This document shows, piece by piece, positions 38,356-50,603 of a DNA stretch of 64,000 nucleotides (its first letter is position 1; every line of letters starts with the position of its first letter). The position numbers were made by a program, and so were the translations under genes. Below the pieces are notes generated by a model, which did not search any database, was not told where the DNA came from, and worked only from the letters and a program-made list of their open reading frames with translations. Source of the DNA: Acanthacorydalis orientalis (Eukaryota > Arthropoda > Insecta > Megaloptera > Corydalidae); contig CM068321.1 in NCBI GenBank assembly GCA_034766995.1, positions 17,248,526 through 17,312,525 on the forward strand, written 5' to 3'.

Positions 38356-40298
38356 CAAACCGTGACGAAGGAAGAAACAGGCACGTCACATCTAAACAAC
38401 AGCGAACACATTCGGTACGTAATTTAATCTCGTTTAAACCGTGTCTACGTATTACACATGAGAAGCAACCGTACGCTTGTTCGTTTCCAGACACTGATTT
38501 TTTTTGTAACGTTGACGTTAATATTGTCTTTTGGGTCAGTTAGTTCTTTTTAAGGGAAAGCGACATTACAGCGATTTTCGGTGGTTGCTCTAAAAGATTT
38601 TATTAGAGCATTTAGGTTATTTAAGAACTCTGTATAAAATAAGTATTTTTTTACGGATCGAGAAAAATCGAGTTCTTTTTCATAGAAGAGCTGTTTTAAG
38701 CTATAAATACGTGTTTATTATTTTAATATATAAGTTTATTATAGCGCGAATAAAATTATAAGTAATAAATAAATATAATTGTGTATTTGATTCAAGGTAC
38801 AACTACAGTGTGTTTAATTCATGTTTGTGTTATGAAACCATAAGGTAAATGATATTTGAAATAAACCGTATGGAAATATGATGATAAATGTATTTTTTGT
38901 AGTAAGATCCTTTCTAAGAATATATTTTAATGATTATTAGATGAAGTAGTTATTGTATAACACAAAAACGGATGGAATATTCTGCAGCTGTTGTGTAAAT
39001 CCTGTTCACCTCACTTCGAGATTCTAGGCCACTGGCCTCATAAATTGATATTGAATAAAGACATCTTCCAAGACACCTTCTACATACAATTACAATCAAC
39101 AAACCATGAACCCTTCTTAACTCATATATTCAGTAGTTAACAACAAGAGCTTTATGTTATGTCAAGATTCTGGAAAAGTTTATAAGGGAAATGTGATTTT
39201 TTTTAAAAAAAATACCAATACTTTTGATTAAAAGATTCTATTTGATTTCAATATTTTGAAAATATTTCTGTATTTTATTACTCTCTTTTTCATTGAAAAT
39301 CATATATGCAGATAATATTTAAAAATGAAGAAATATTTAACTCTGAAAAAGTGCTATTTCTGATAAGGAGAACAGAAAAAATATTAAAAACATGAAAAAG
39401 AATCGTTAATGGTATGGTAAACGATTTTTTTTTTGTAATGAAAAAGAAATTGAATGAATATAGAATTAAATAACGAGAAGCTGTGATTACAAAAACATGT
39501 TTTTCATATTTTCAGTGCAAGTAGCATTTTCAAGTAAATTTACCGTGTTGTAATGAATAGAAATTATAGCTGATTTTCTCATATTTTCTTGTATCTCTGA
39601 TTTCAACAATTCTCCAGAGGTACCTTTATTAAAAAAAAACACCCTTGTTGAGTACGGTGCATAGGTACTATGAAAAAAATGAACGTTGATCCAAGCAGCA
39701 TTTCATAATTAAAATAAATCTATCACAACCGTTCATTCCATCCACTTTTTGAACATATTACCTCATCGTTCGTTTGCTTTAATTGATGTCTTCAACAAGT
39801 GTTTTTCTATAAATCTTCAGTGCTTGTGCGATCTTGTTAAATTGCTTCGTTGCCGGTAGCTACTTGATTTCTTACAGCATCACTGCTACATTCACATCGT
39901 TACTACAATACGAACAGTGTACTACAAGAAAGTGTTCTCCGTATTCTACACTTCTTACATTGTACGAAATTGCATGTAAAACCGTTGTCTTCGTCAATTT
40001 TCATAATGGAGTTCGCTCGATTGATCTGATCATATAAATTTAATAGGAATTAACGAACGTGTCTCGTAACAGTAAAGGTACGTGTTTTCATAGATTGGTT
40101 TTATGAATCTCGAGCGATTTGATTGGTATAAATTTTCAAATTTGCATACAAAAGTTATGAAACCCGAATTAAAAATAAATCTGAAAAACAAGGGCATAGT
40201 TTCTAAGAGACAGCGTGAAAGGTTTTCTATATTGCATGTGTTTTTAATATTTGAATATTTAAATACGTGCAGATAATTATATTTCTATTTTTTAACAG

Positions 40299-40299
<1 letters not shown>
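38352..40299. other. unique DNA with a small GC-richer head
   Basis: 38352-38560 is more balanced (GAAACAGGCACGTCACATCT) and follows directly on a TA array; the rest is ordinary. Around 39023-39035 there is AGGCCACTGGCCT, a short inverted repeat. No gene supported. Confidence 0.35.
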
Positions 40300-40333
<34 letters not shown>

Positions 40334-40338
40334 TATAT
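40300..40338. repeat. (TA)n
   Basis: 39 bp with one extra A. Confidence 0.95.
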
Positions 40339-41286
40339 GCACATATAAGAAAAAACTTAAGTGCGTCAACTTGGGCTATTTTCAGAAATAAATTATTTTT
40401 TCATGTAAGAAATCAAAGAAAATTTTTTTTCTTATCAAAATGTTTAATGAATTATTATTGATTATTTTTAGTTGTTGCTTATCCACAATTAGATGACGAT
40501 GCTATTACTTTCAGTATGCCAAGGTGCAGAAAAATTTATTGTGCTGGATTTTTTGTTTCTTCATTTGTGAAAGTGATTGTAGTTACAGTTTCAGAACTGT
40601 ATTCTAACTTTGGCTATAACTATAAAATTCTGTATAATAATTAAATATCAAATAATAGTTAAATATAAAAAATATGAATTTTATTCCAAAAAAATCCGAT
40701 GTTAATAATAGAGTGAAGATTGAATTAGAATAATGTTTATATGTATTTATTATAATTTTTTGTAACAGTTGTCAAGATTATTGAATGCTAAAGACGATCA
40801 GTTCATTAAAAAAGTTTTGGAAATTGTTCATCTTTTCTTGACACTTTATAGAGTATCTTTAGTATGAAAAATGTTCTTCTCGCAATTTATTCAGATTTTA
40901 ATCGATAGTCATTCAGTATAAGTTCTTCCAATAAATCGAAGTGTTTTAGAGTCGTCGCTGTAATAATGTCCTTCACCTGGGTTTTTAAACGGATTTTGTT
41001 TCACAGTGAAATAATTTTGACCAATGTTTAACAGTCGTATTTGATGAAGTGTATACTGAATTAATTATTTGTTTAATTTCAATTAGATGCATTCCTTCTT
41101 GTATGATGAATTGAATCCATGCTATTATCTAAACTGATTAAATTAAGTTTATTCTCATTAGAGAATACCTTCTCATACCATACATTTACTATTATTAATA
41201 TGCCATTGTATACATTTTGTAAGGATTTTGAAAATTTCAAAAGGCAAATAAATTTAGCGGTGAACTTTTGAATTACAGCATATAAA

Positions 41287-41289
<3 letters not shown>

Positions 41290-41345
<56 letters not shown>
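41290..41345. repeat. (TA)28
   Basis: 56 bp, pure; 100 bp before the CpG island. Confidence 0.95.
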
Positions 41346-41348
<3 letters not shown>

Positions 41349-41711
41349 GTATGAATGTTTGTATTTATGTATGGACTTGAAAGTGGCAGTATAATTACGA
41401 ATGTTCTTTAGAAAAATGCTACCAATTTAACAGTTACTCAACGCAACCACATCATTACGACTAACGCGAATTGAATACAATTACGGAAGAATGTGGCTCT
41501 CGCTTGCAGCAAGAGTCGGCCAAGAGAAAAAAGTACATTGCGCATAACACGAGCATATTCTTCGTTATACGGCGTTTAACGGTTAATTTTCCGCGTAATT
41601 TTATAGGCGTTTTAAACGAAATTACCGCAAGAACTGATAACCGTAGCGGTAACACGCCTCACATCTACCCGTTCGTTCGTCGGGTGCCGCGTCCCTTGCG
41701 CGTATTAATCA

Positions 41712-41718
41712 TATAAAA
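41712..41718 (+). promoter_or_regulatory. TATA box
   Basis: TATAAAA within CATATAAAAACGAG, at the upstream edge of the CpG-rich block and about 30 bp before its most GC-rich part. Confidence 0.4.
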
Positions 41719-41741
41719 ACGAGTGCGCTGCCGAACGAGAT

Positions 41742-41892
41742 AGCGCGGGGGACGTCGCGCCGCGCACCGCCCGTTGCCGTTTCGCGATCGCAGCGGGCCG
41801 TGCCGACGACGCGCCGGGGCTACTTTGCAGCGTAAATCAAGTGCTGGTTATTCGCGCGAGAGATCGTGTAATTAAGATGCGCAGCTAGTCTA
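41742..41892 (+). other. candidate noncoding first exon
   Basis: About 150 nt from the predicted TATA-directed start to a consensus donor (CTA|GTAAGT, intron from 41893). The only ATG near the donor (41877) opens a 3-codon frame ending in TAG, so any main start codon must lie in a later exon. Predicted from signals only. Confidence 0.35.
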
Positions 41893-42451
41893 GTAAGTAG
41901 GTAGTTATGTGTGTCCTCGCAAATATAGCTGCCCCGTGTGATGGCCGACTGGCTCTAAAGTTCTAGTTGGCGTAACGGATGATTATTATCGGCTGCACGA
42001 CGATTAAAAATTATACGGTTTAACGGTTTGATATGGTCTTATCATACGTTTAAAGATGAGCGTTTCACAAAGACTTGTAGAATAAAGAAGAAACGTTATG
42101 ATTACTTCGGTTGTTAACCTTTTTCTTAATACTGTCGTATACTGCAGCTAATAAAATTTGTATTGATTACTTGCGTTATTGTCTCTAATAAGTCGAATTA
42201 TATTAAATCACAGTAAATTAGATTCTCACTAGGGAAAGGTATGGAACACCTATTCATTTTTAATAAAATTTTAATTATTTACATATTATTGCGTATTTTG
42301 TAGTTTTTTTTAGTAAATAATATCTATTCCATCAAGCGAGTTTAATAATATTAATTATTTGAATTTTAAAATTACATAAATATTATTTACACACTTATTG
42401 TAGCCCCGAATTAAATAATATTATATTAAAAGTATAAACATTATCATATAT

Positions 42452-42666
42452 TATGATTCAACGTAGACTTCCACGCAAAAGTATTAAAAAGAACACAATA
42501 TGGAAACACAAAAATTAAAAAAAACATGTTGTCCCCCATTTAGTACTTTAATTAAATTATATTTTAGTATTGAATTAAAATAAAATACTAAATAAAAAAT
42601 AACATGTCTTTTCTTAACACATGCAACTTCTTTCAGTACTTCTATGTAGAAGCCTAAATTGAATCA

Positions 42667-42668
<2 letters not shown>
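42452..42668 (-). mobile_element. TA-flanked MITE, copy 2 (inverted)
   Basis: Reverse-orientation copy of the element at 12387. Its right end, read on the minus strand, is GGTGATTCAATTTAGGCTTC, and its left end TGATTCAACGTAGACTTCCA is the partner repeat. The minus strand shows the interior TTAAGAAAAGACATGTTATT and ATTTAGTA blocks. The end equivalent to the left end of copy 1 again abuts a (TA)n array, starting at 42669. Confidence 0.8.

Positions 42669-42718
<50 letters not shown>
42669..42718. repeat. (TA)25
   Basis: 50 bp, begins at the end of the MITE copy 2. Confidence 0.95.
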
Positions 42719-42723
<5 letters not shown>

Positions 42724-43598
42724 CATATAAAATATACATATGTATATGTATACGTGTACTTGTGTTCTAGTTAATATATTATACATTCATTTATATCAGA
42801 TTTCTAGACACTTGTAAAATGACCTCTAAAGTAATCTAATATTATGTTTTTATTATAAATGTGACAATTTTCATAATTGCAGATTTTATTTATTTTATTA
42901 CAGTTGTATTAAAAGGAAAAAGTACAGTTATAAGTCAGAGTAAATTAATGAATGAAAGAATGTTGAAAAAACAGAGTTTTATATTTTTTTTACTAAAGAA
43001 AGTGCTTAAATTTGTTATATATTTGTGAATGGTAAAAATAACATTTAAAAATATACAACTTTAAATCAAGAATATTTTTATTGATAAGTGATGAGCCAGT
43101 ATAGAAATATTTATGGTAATTTTTGCTAATAAATATTTTTTTGTGATCATGCATTCTAATAGATCATAATAATCCGTTTAATCAAAAAGGTAACAGTACA
43201 ATTTTTGATTAAAAATTATGTATGATAAAAGATTGATAATATATATGATTTTTACTTCGCACAGAATAATAAATTAAAATATAAAAATTAAACACAACTG
43301 CTTTTAACATACAACTAATTAAAATATAAAAATGAAAACTATTATAAAAGTTAAAACTCGAATATTGTATTCTACATGAATAGTTTTATAGCATTTAATT
43401 TTAGCTCTATGCGATAAAATTATTTTTTTTAGAAAATATTTAATATATATCACTCAAGTTCTACATAAAAATACATTTAAAAGAGGTAAAAATCATTAAA
43501 ATGTCGACTTTAAGTGATATATATTAAATAAATAATACATAATTAAATAGATAATACATATTAATATATTAAATACATAATTTAATTAATTTAAGTGA

Positions 43599-43615
43599 TA
43601 TATATATATATATAT
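43599..43615. repeat. (TA)8
   Basis: 17 bp. Confidence 0.8.
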
Positions 43616-43905
43616 TAAAAATATAATTTTACATACAATTTATTGTTATATATTGAAAGATATAATTATGAATTTAAATCTCTGATTGGTGTATAAACTT
43701 AATAATAAAACAAGTAGAGTAATTGAAAAATTATTTAACAAAAACGTACAATCTAAAATTAACTTTGATTTTAATTTTGTTTCAGTTTGACAAAGTGAAA
43801 ATTCAAAGCACATTCCCCCAAATACTGGTAAGTTCTCATTATATTTTATAGATTATTATGTCGATATAAAATATACTAACAAAACCTAAGAAACGTGTTA
43901 TTTAA

Positions 43906-43909
<4 letters not shown>

Positions 43910-43966
<57 letters not shown>
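43910..43966. repeat. (TA)28
   Basis: 57 bp, pure. Confidence 0.95.
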
Positions 43967-43972
<6 letters not shown>

Positions 43973-45386
43973 GAAATGTTTCTAATAACTTATGAATTTA
44001 AAATAGATAAAGTATTTACATGTTTAGAAACTAAAAAAAAAACAAGTTATGATAAATACGAAAATGGAGAATAATTGAAAAGTAAATAATATATTTTCCA
44101 TTAAATGCTAGACAATATAATACTCTATCTAAAGATATATAAAGAAAATGATTGATTTCTCCATTTATATATTTTTAGAAAAGTAAATATAAAATTTGAT
44201 TTTTATATTTCTTGTGTACTTTTCCAATCAATACAGCAAAGTAAATATATTAAAAAAATTGCTCATTAATTTTTACATTTTACGATTTTACATGCTTTAT
44301 GCGTTTGATCAATTGAAATGAATTTAGTTATACAAAATAAATTCAGATTTAAACAGATTTTTTCATCAGTATTATAATTATTATTTACCAAATTAATTTC
44401 GATTCAATTGACTTTTCATTACGGCAAACACTCATTATTTAATATAAATAGCTAGTTAAAAAATATTGGTTATTGCGGTAGCTTTGAATAAAAAAATATA
44501 ATTATGTTTGAAAATCAAAAGTATATATACAAAAATAATCTGTATGTATAAATGCGTACGTAAATACATAATATGTACACTTGTACAGGTTCAATTTTAA
44601 ATATTTCAATATTTGAAGCAATGAGAGAAAATCTCTTTTGTTAAAAAGAAATGGTTTATTTTTGTAAAGATAGCTTATGATGAAACATTCAGAATAATTA
44701 TTAATTAGTAATAAGAATTTAATTTTACTAAAAAACTTAAATTAAGATTATCATAATAAAAAAAATTAAATTTTTAAAATAATGTTATAAATATTCTTTG
44801 ATAAAAAAATCCTGATACTCTGTTTTAAATATTTGCTTTATTCGTACTCAGTCATTAATTTTTAACATAGAATTTTTAAACTTCTCATTCTAATTTCGTG
44901 GCAAATTCTTTGTTTCCTTATTGTTCAAAATATGTTTTTTCAGTAAGTGATATAACTTCGAAGAAATTCTTCTTCGATTTTCAAAACAAAAAAACCTGTA
45001 TCTTGGTTTTAAAAACTCATTAATGAACTGTAATTGAATAATTTTTAAAGCATTTCTATCAGTATTAAATGTTTAATAAAATACTTCAAGTTAATTATAA
45101 ACTAAAAGTTATTAAAACAATATTCAATCATATTACTGTTTGACAGTATTTCTTTAGCAGATTTTTCAACATATTTTCTAAATAATTTCATTTCAATACA
45201 AGGTATTAAATGTTTCAATTGTACCTGTTTTATAAGACTAAAGTGTATTGGGTGAAAACTGTTATAAAATATAAAAGAAAAATATATAGTATAGTATTTT
45301 ATATGAGTGATTACTGTAAATATATAAATTTGTTATATGTTAGTTCATTAAATTTATGTTTATTGTTATATTATAAATAAACATAC

Positions 45387-45395
45387 ATACGTACA

Positions 45396-45437
<42 letters not shown>

Positions 45438-45442
45438 TGTAC

Positions 45443-45446
<4 letters not shown>
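45387..45446. repeat. 60-bp perfect palindrome around (AT)16
   Basis: Left arm ATACGTACATGCAT and right arm ATGCATGTACGTAT enclose (AT)16, giving 30-base arms without a mismatch. It could extrude as a cruciform. It lies inside the longer TA array 45399-45480. Confidence 0.85.

Positions 45447-45480
<34 letters not shown>
45399..45480. repeat. (TA)n with palindromic break
   Basis: 82 bp interrupted by GCATGTACG at 45435-45443. Confidence 0.95.
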
Positions 45481-45483
<3 letters not shown>

Positions 45484-45583
45484 TTATATATATCACCGTG
45501 CTAATTTTGACACGGTTAGAAAAATTGTGCGATTACGCTAATTTTTATGGCAGAATTTGTAATATGAAATATATAAATGTACA
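45480..45583 (+). repeat. 104-bp duplication, copy 1
   Basis: Contains CGTGCTAATTTTGACACGG and ACGCTAATTTTTATGGCAGA. It aligns without gaps to 46354-46457 with about 10 differences. The left edge is the end of a TA array. Confidence 0.85.
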
Positions 45584-45598
45584 GTGATATAAATATCT

Positions 45599-45622
45599 CA
45601 CACACGTATACACACACACACC

Positions 45623-45680
<58 letters not shown>
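45599..45680. repeat. (CA)n(TA)n compound
   Basis: About 44 bp CA-type with two breaks, then 38 bp TA. Confidence 0.95.
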
Positions 45681-45681
<1 letters not shown>

Positions 45682-45879
45682 CTTTAAAATACCATTGATA
45701 TTAATTCTTTGTTCCTTAATCTTAAATTCGTGTACCGCAATGTTTCATATAATTACAATTCATTGGAAAAGATACCGAATCTTGTTTACGCATTGGAGTG
45801 TGATGATGAATACTTATAGTAAACATTAAACTATTTGATAATGAAATATAGTACACATTAATTAAAATCGAGACAAACG

Positions 45880-46353
45880 AATTTATCAATTCGCGTTGTC
45901 TCACAGTACAAGGTCCGTACCGAACATGAATAATTAATGACTAAACCGATGACACATTCTCGAACATCCGAATACATTTTCATTAATATTCGGATCGAAT
46001 GATTCATTGGCCATGTTTCGAGATCGAATATAATCGAGCACCGGTGCGTATTGTGCAACTCTGTGAAACGGTACAATGCCGCCCTAGAAGATGGCGTCCC
46101 TGTGCCTCCGGGGACGTGTTTTTGCCACCGCGCAAACAGCACGCAGAAATAAGCAGTTTGTGTGTGCACTAATGGCCCATTACGAATGATTGCAACCGGC
46201 GCCCGATGCCACTGACTCACTTTTCTTGGCCGCGCTACACGCTCATGGAATATTGTTTAAGTACATACGTACACATACAAATCTACATCCATACGTGGCT
46301 AATTTACACGTAGCCCCATGCATGGTACGTGTAATGAGAAAATTTACAATGTA
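45880..46353. other. GC-richer island between the 104-bp duplicates
   Basis: Balanced, CG-containing sequence (CCGCCCTAGAAGATGGCGTC, CCTCCGGGGACGTG). AAGATGGCG at about 46088 is a core of YY1/Pho-type sites. A 120-codon minus frame (45858-46220) spans it but lacks domain content; judged chance. The two 104-bp repeats sit just outside both edges. Confidence 0.3.
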
Positions 46354-46457
46354 TTCATTATGTGTGTCGTCGTGCTAATTTTAACATGGTTACAAAAATT
46401 GTGCGGTTACGCTAATTTTTATGGCAGAACTTGTAATATGAAATATATAAATGTACA
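46354..46457 (+). repeat. 104-bp duplication, copy 2
   Basis: Contains CGTGCTAATTTTAACATGG and ACGCTAATTTTTATGGCAGA. Ungapped match to 45480-45583, same orientation, 874 bp apart. A TA array begins about 19 bp after the right edge. Confidence 0.85.
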
Positions 46458-46472
46458 TAGCCATATAAAGAC

Positions 46473-46475
<3 letters not shown>

Positions 46476-46520
<45 letters not shown>
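46476..46520. repeat. (TA)22
   Basis: 45 bp, follows the 104-bp duplicate copy 2. Confidence 0.95.
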
Positions 46521-46523
<3 letters not shown>

Positions 46524-46662
46524 CTGAGACTGCTGGAAATCACTGAGGGTATATTCGTGCTAACGACTCCAAATGTGTGACATTGTGAAACATAAAAGTT
46601 GTGCAAAATAATTGCAAAATCTACATAGTTTTAATAACAAACATTTTATATGTGAAAATATA

Positions 46663-46663
<1 letters not shown>

Positions 46664-46744
<81 letters not shown>

Positions 46745-46757
46745 ATATATATATACA
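46664..46757. repeat. (TA)n(TG)9(TA)n compound
   Basis: About 94 bp; GTGT block at 46727-46744. Confidence 0.95.
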
Positions 46758-46899
46758 CATTCATATATACATTTGGTGTGAGGCGAAGTTGTTTAGTATT
46801 TCGATGGAAAATAAAATATATTTATTGTAAAATATTCTATTTCAAGTTTAAATCTCCTTTATATTTACCTTGAAGATAATATATCGATCTAAACAACTA

Positions 46900-46907
<8 letters not shown>

Positions 46908-46956
<49 letters not shown>
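46908..46956. repeat. (TA)24
   Basis: 49 bp; ATAATATATCGAT occurs on both sides (from about 46877 and 46955). Confidence 0.95.
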
Positions 46957-46962
<6 letters not shown>

Positions 46963-47789
46963 CGATTTCAATCATTAGTATAAATTCAATTTTTTATGAG
47001 AATAAGTGTGACTTAATGTGTAAATATTCGAACACTTTAAAAGATATGATATTTTCTACCTTTGTCGATCGTATGTGTACTAATTATATTTTTTTACAAA
47101 CTTCTGATAACGATAATTAATTATTTATAAACATTAAACTTCGTAGTACCATCTCTGGTTTACTTGTTTATACTCTGAATATTGTTGATTTATAGGAAAC
47201 AAATATTTACATTTATCTTCTATTCAGAACTATAGAGTTAATGTATATCTAATATTTATCATACAAATGTATATTATTGTTTATAACTATCTGTTATCTT
47301 CTGTGTAGTTTATCGTTTTCGTCTGGAAATAGTTTACATTCTTAAAAACGAATCCTTGATCATCTTTTTGAACTCTTTTAATCTGTTTTAAATCTCTAAT
47401 AATTGAATGTATCTCGATTTCATTTCAATATAAATTGAAAATATGAAATTATCATTTAATATAAAATATCTTGTTGATTGGGCGATATTAACAACCTTAG
47501 CGCACATTGCACATATATGTGCATATTTTTGTATAAAAACAAAACGACATTTAAAATTTTATTTCTTTATTATGCATGCCGCACTTTCATTATATCTGCG
47601 TATCGCGAACTTCGTATAAAATAATTTAATATGGTATTAAACCTTTTTTTTATATATACATGAATATATATTAAAATAATTTTATAGTACGATGTATTAT
47701 TATTTATAAACACCGCTCTAGATACTTTTTATAACTCGATTTTTATTTAACGTTAATGTGCTCGTTAAATTTATTCACATATACATACC

Positions 47790-47847
<58 letters not shown>
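47790..47847. repeat. (TA)n
   Basis: 58 bp with one C. Confidence 0.95.
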
Positions 47848-47849
<2 letters not shown>

Positions 47850-48187
47850 TATGTAAGAAATACTTAAATACATTTTAAATACACTGCTTACAATTCAAAC
47901 AATACGTGTATAATATGTTAATAATATTGGCGTGCAAACTGTTATTCTAGATGTATATTTTAGCGCAATGTTTTCAGATCTTTCATTACGATAGCATAAG
48001 CTCTTTGACACGAGTCTGAACAAAACGTAGATATTGACCGATATTCTTCTAAAATAGCGTTATTAAAATATCCTAGAAAGTTGTGTTTTTCTTTTATAGT
48101 TAAATTTTTATTATTTATAAATTAAATGTATTCTTATTTATTTGTAAGTAGTGTTTATTTATTTTCAGCCAGACATTTATTTCTGTT

Positions 48188-48189
<2 letters not shown>

Positions 48190-48233
<44 letters not shown>

Positions 48234-48242
48234 TAGATAGAT
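48190..48242. repeat. (TA)n(GATA)3
   Basis: 41 bp TA then GATAGATAGAT. Confidence 0.95.
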
Positions 48243-49022
48243 TTTACGGATATGAATTGAATTATTACTTTTAGTTAAATTAAACGGAAAATGTTTTATA
48301 TTTTTTAAATTTAAATAAAGGAATTCGTAGATCCAAAAGGTGTCAGGTATATACATTTATATATAAGTGTTTATACCTACTATATTACTATTTATTTTTT
48401 TTTCATTTCAAAAAACATAAGTAAAATAGTAATTTGTTAAAAATACAATTTATTATAGAAATTAATAGTTCTCTTAAGCACAAGCATTCTTATTTAATTC
48501 ATATTTTTAACGACAGTGAAAACCATACTTGTCTGTAAGGTGTGACTTGAAGACGCATTTTTTCAATGAAAGATAATATATGTGTAAAATCATATTTGAA
48601 TACATAATATATTATTCAGAAAATTAATGTAATTGTTTCATTCGTTACATATGACATACATAAATATATGAATATGATAGATTTAAATATTATACTCTTT
48701 ATTGAAATGAATCAATTATATTTCTTGACACATTTATTTGATGTCATATCATTTTGGGCATATATCACATTATGTCGTATTTTCCATATTGATTTGATTG
48801 TTCGCTTGCAATACCAGCTCTGGAGAAAAACATTTTCATGTTTATGAACATTTTAAAATAATGTCCTAGTGTTGATAGTGTATAAAACTGAAAACAGTTG
48901 ATTTCAAGAAAAAACGGCGAGACGAGAGATAATATGATAGAACCCATCTTAAAAGATTAAGGATTAATAAAAATATATTAAAGAATAGATAGTGAAAAAT
49001 AATCTTTGTAGAATATTAATAT

Positions 49023-49026
<4 letters not shown>

Positions 49027-49086
<60 letters not shown>
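49027..49086. repeat. (TA)30
   Basis: 60 bp, pure. Confidence 0.95.
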
Positions 49087-49090
<4 letters not shown>

Positions 49091-49630
49091 TAATAGAGGG
49101 GTTTAAATGTCGTAGCTATTAAAAATTCAACAAAAATACAGAAAGACGAGAAAAATGGTCAATTGCAGCAAACCAATCTGTTTATAATTAACTTATAATT
49201 CACTAAACATAGTATATATGATCGATAATCGTGTATGCTTTTTTGAAACTTGAAGATACTTGTTTGCTAAGTTATTGATCAACAGCTCGATAATGTACAA
49301 TTTTAAATTGTGAAAAACATTTAAGCAAAGGTTTATACGATTATTCTCCTCGACTTAGTTCTGTAAGATGGTTCTTGGAATATTCTGCAGCAACAGGTTT
49401 CATATGTCGTGTCATTTTCTGATTTCTTGATATATACTAAATTTTTAAACACATTAACGTGTTTATGAATTATCTAAATGGATTTTCATGCCAAAATGGT
49501 CGCACTATAAAGACTGATCTTATAGTAATAATATAAGGAGGACTATTTTTTATTAGGATCATAGATATAAACAAACAATTATAATTTTTATGTTCATAAT
49601 GTCCTTTTCATTTCAATGAAAATGCTTTTT

Positions 49631-49633
<3 letters not shown>

Positions 49634-49687
<54 letters not shown>
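49634..49687. repeat. (TA)27
   Basis: 54 bp, pure. Confidence 0.95.
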
Positions 49688-49692
<5 letters not shown>

Positions 49693-49954
49693 ATATGTAT
49701 ACACATTCATGTAGAATGGTTTTATTTTGTACATCTGTAATTTACTAAAAATGTTAATCTGTTTCGATATTTCACGAATTACTCTAATTGTAAAATTAAA
49801 TATTTGGTGGAAGTAAATATAATTGAGTAACCTTGACTATGCATATATTTTTCTACGTTTAAAAAGACTTTTACGTAGCGTCATTTCTATTTTGTTCTCA
49901 GATCAATATATTTAGTTACATTTGTGCGTGCTTTGAAAATTAGGAAATTATTTA

Positions 49955-50099
<145 letters not shown>

Positions 50100-50227
50100 G
50101 TTGTTTTATAAACTAATTGTCACATAAAATACATATTTATTTCATTACAACTGTAAAGATATGCTTTACAGTTCATCAAATCTTTAACAGAAATAAAATT
50201 TATATAATATTTAGGAATGAGTTAAAG

Positions 50228-50603
50228 CAGTGTTCTTCGAACTATGTTCCGCGGAACCCTATTGTTCCACACAACCTCTTCAGGGATCAAAAGTAAAAAC
50301 TTAAAAGAACTTTCGAAGAAAAAATCCGAAAAGCGAAAAATTCAAAATAGTTAATTCCTAATATTTCCTGCATTTCTTATAAATAACTATTATTACCTGT
50401 TATTATGTTGTAAAACTGTATTTATGAGTACAGATTATGACCTCACTCAGTCAGATGTAAATAATAAAATTTGGTCATGTAAGATGGCTGATTTTCAAAA
50501 CTTGTGGGGTACGCTTCTTGAATTTTCTGGGGATGGTAGGGGTTCCGCAAAAATAATTATAATCTGAAGGGTTCCATGAGTCGATATAAATTTAAAACCA
50601 CTG
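50228..50603. mobile_element. hAT-type MITE
   Basis: A 376-bp element starting CAGTGTTCTTCGAACTATG and ending TTTAAAACCACTG. The CAGTG/CACTG ends are those of hAT-superfamily elements. The 8 bases on each side (AGTTAAAG left, ATTTAAGG right) agree at 6 of 8, as expected for a decayed 8-bp target duplication. The interior has inward-facing similar strings (GGGTTCC near the right, GGAACCC near the left) extending the inverted ends. No ORF, so it depended on a transposase encoded elsewhere. Confidence 0.8.

Larger units (their letters stand above)
41440..42060 (+). promoter_or_regulatory. GC/CpG-rich candidate promoter island
   Basis: The most GC-rich block in the window; 41720-41880 is packed with CG dinucleotides (GCGCGGGGGACGTCGCGCCG). 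TATAAAA at 41712-41718 would place a start near 41742. A strong donor GTAAGT follows at 41893. The upstream part (41440-41710) is moderately GC-rich and has short frames on both strands that I regard as chance. If the reading is right, a plus-strand gene starts here with its coding exons beyond the window or far downstream. Confidence 0.45.
42720..45386. other. AT-rich DNA, no gene seen
   Basis: Apart from TA tracts at 43599-43615 and 43910-43966, nothing recognisable. Long A/T runs throughout. Confidence 0.5.

Noticed and set aside
45858..46220. 120-codon minus-strand frame in a GC-richer island
   Set aside because: Stops are rarer in GC-richer DNA; no domain, signal peptide or splice context could be supported.
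46877..46966. ATAATATATCGAT on both sides of a TA array as a target-site duplication
   Set aside because: Most of the string is TA-like and could arise by microsatellite slippage; there is no insert between other than the array.
38978..49392. Shared 15-mer GGAATATTCTGCAGC at about 38978 and 49378
   Set aside because: A few shared 15-mers are expected by chance in 64 kb on two strands, and flanks do not align.
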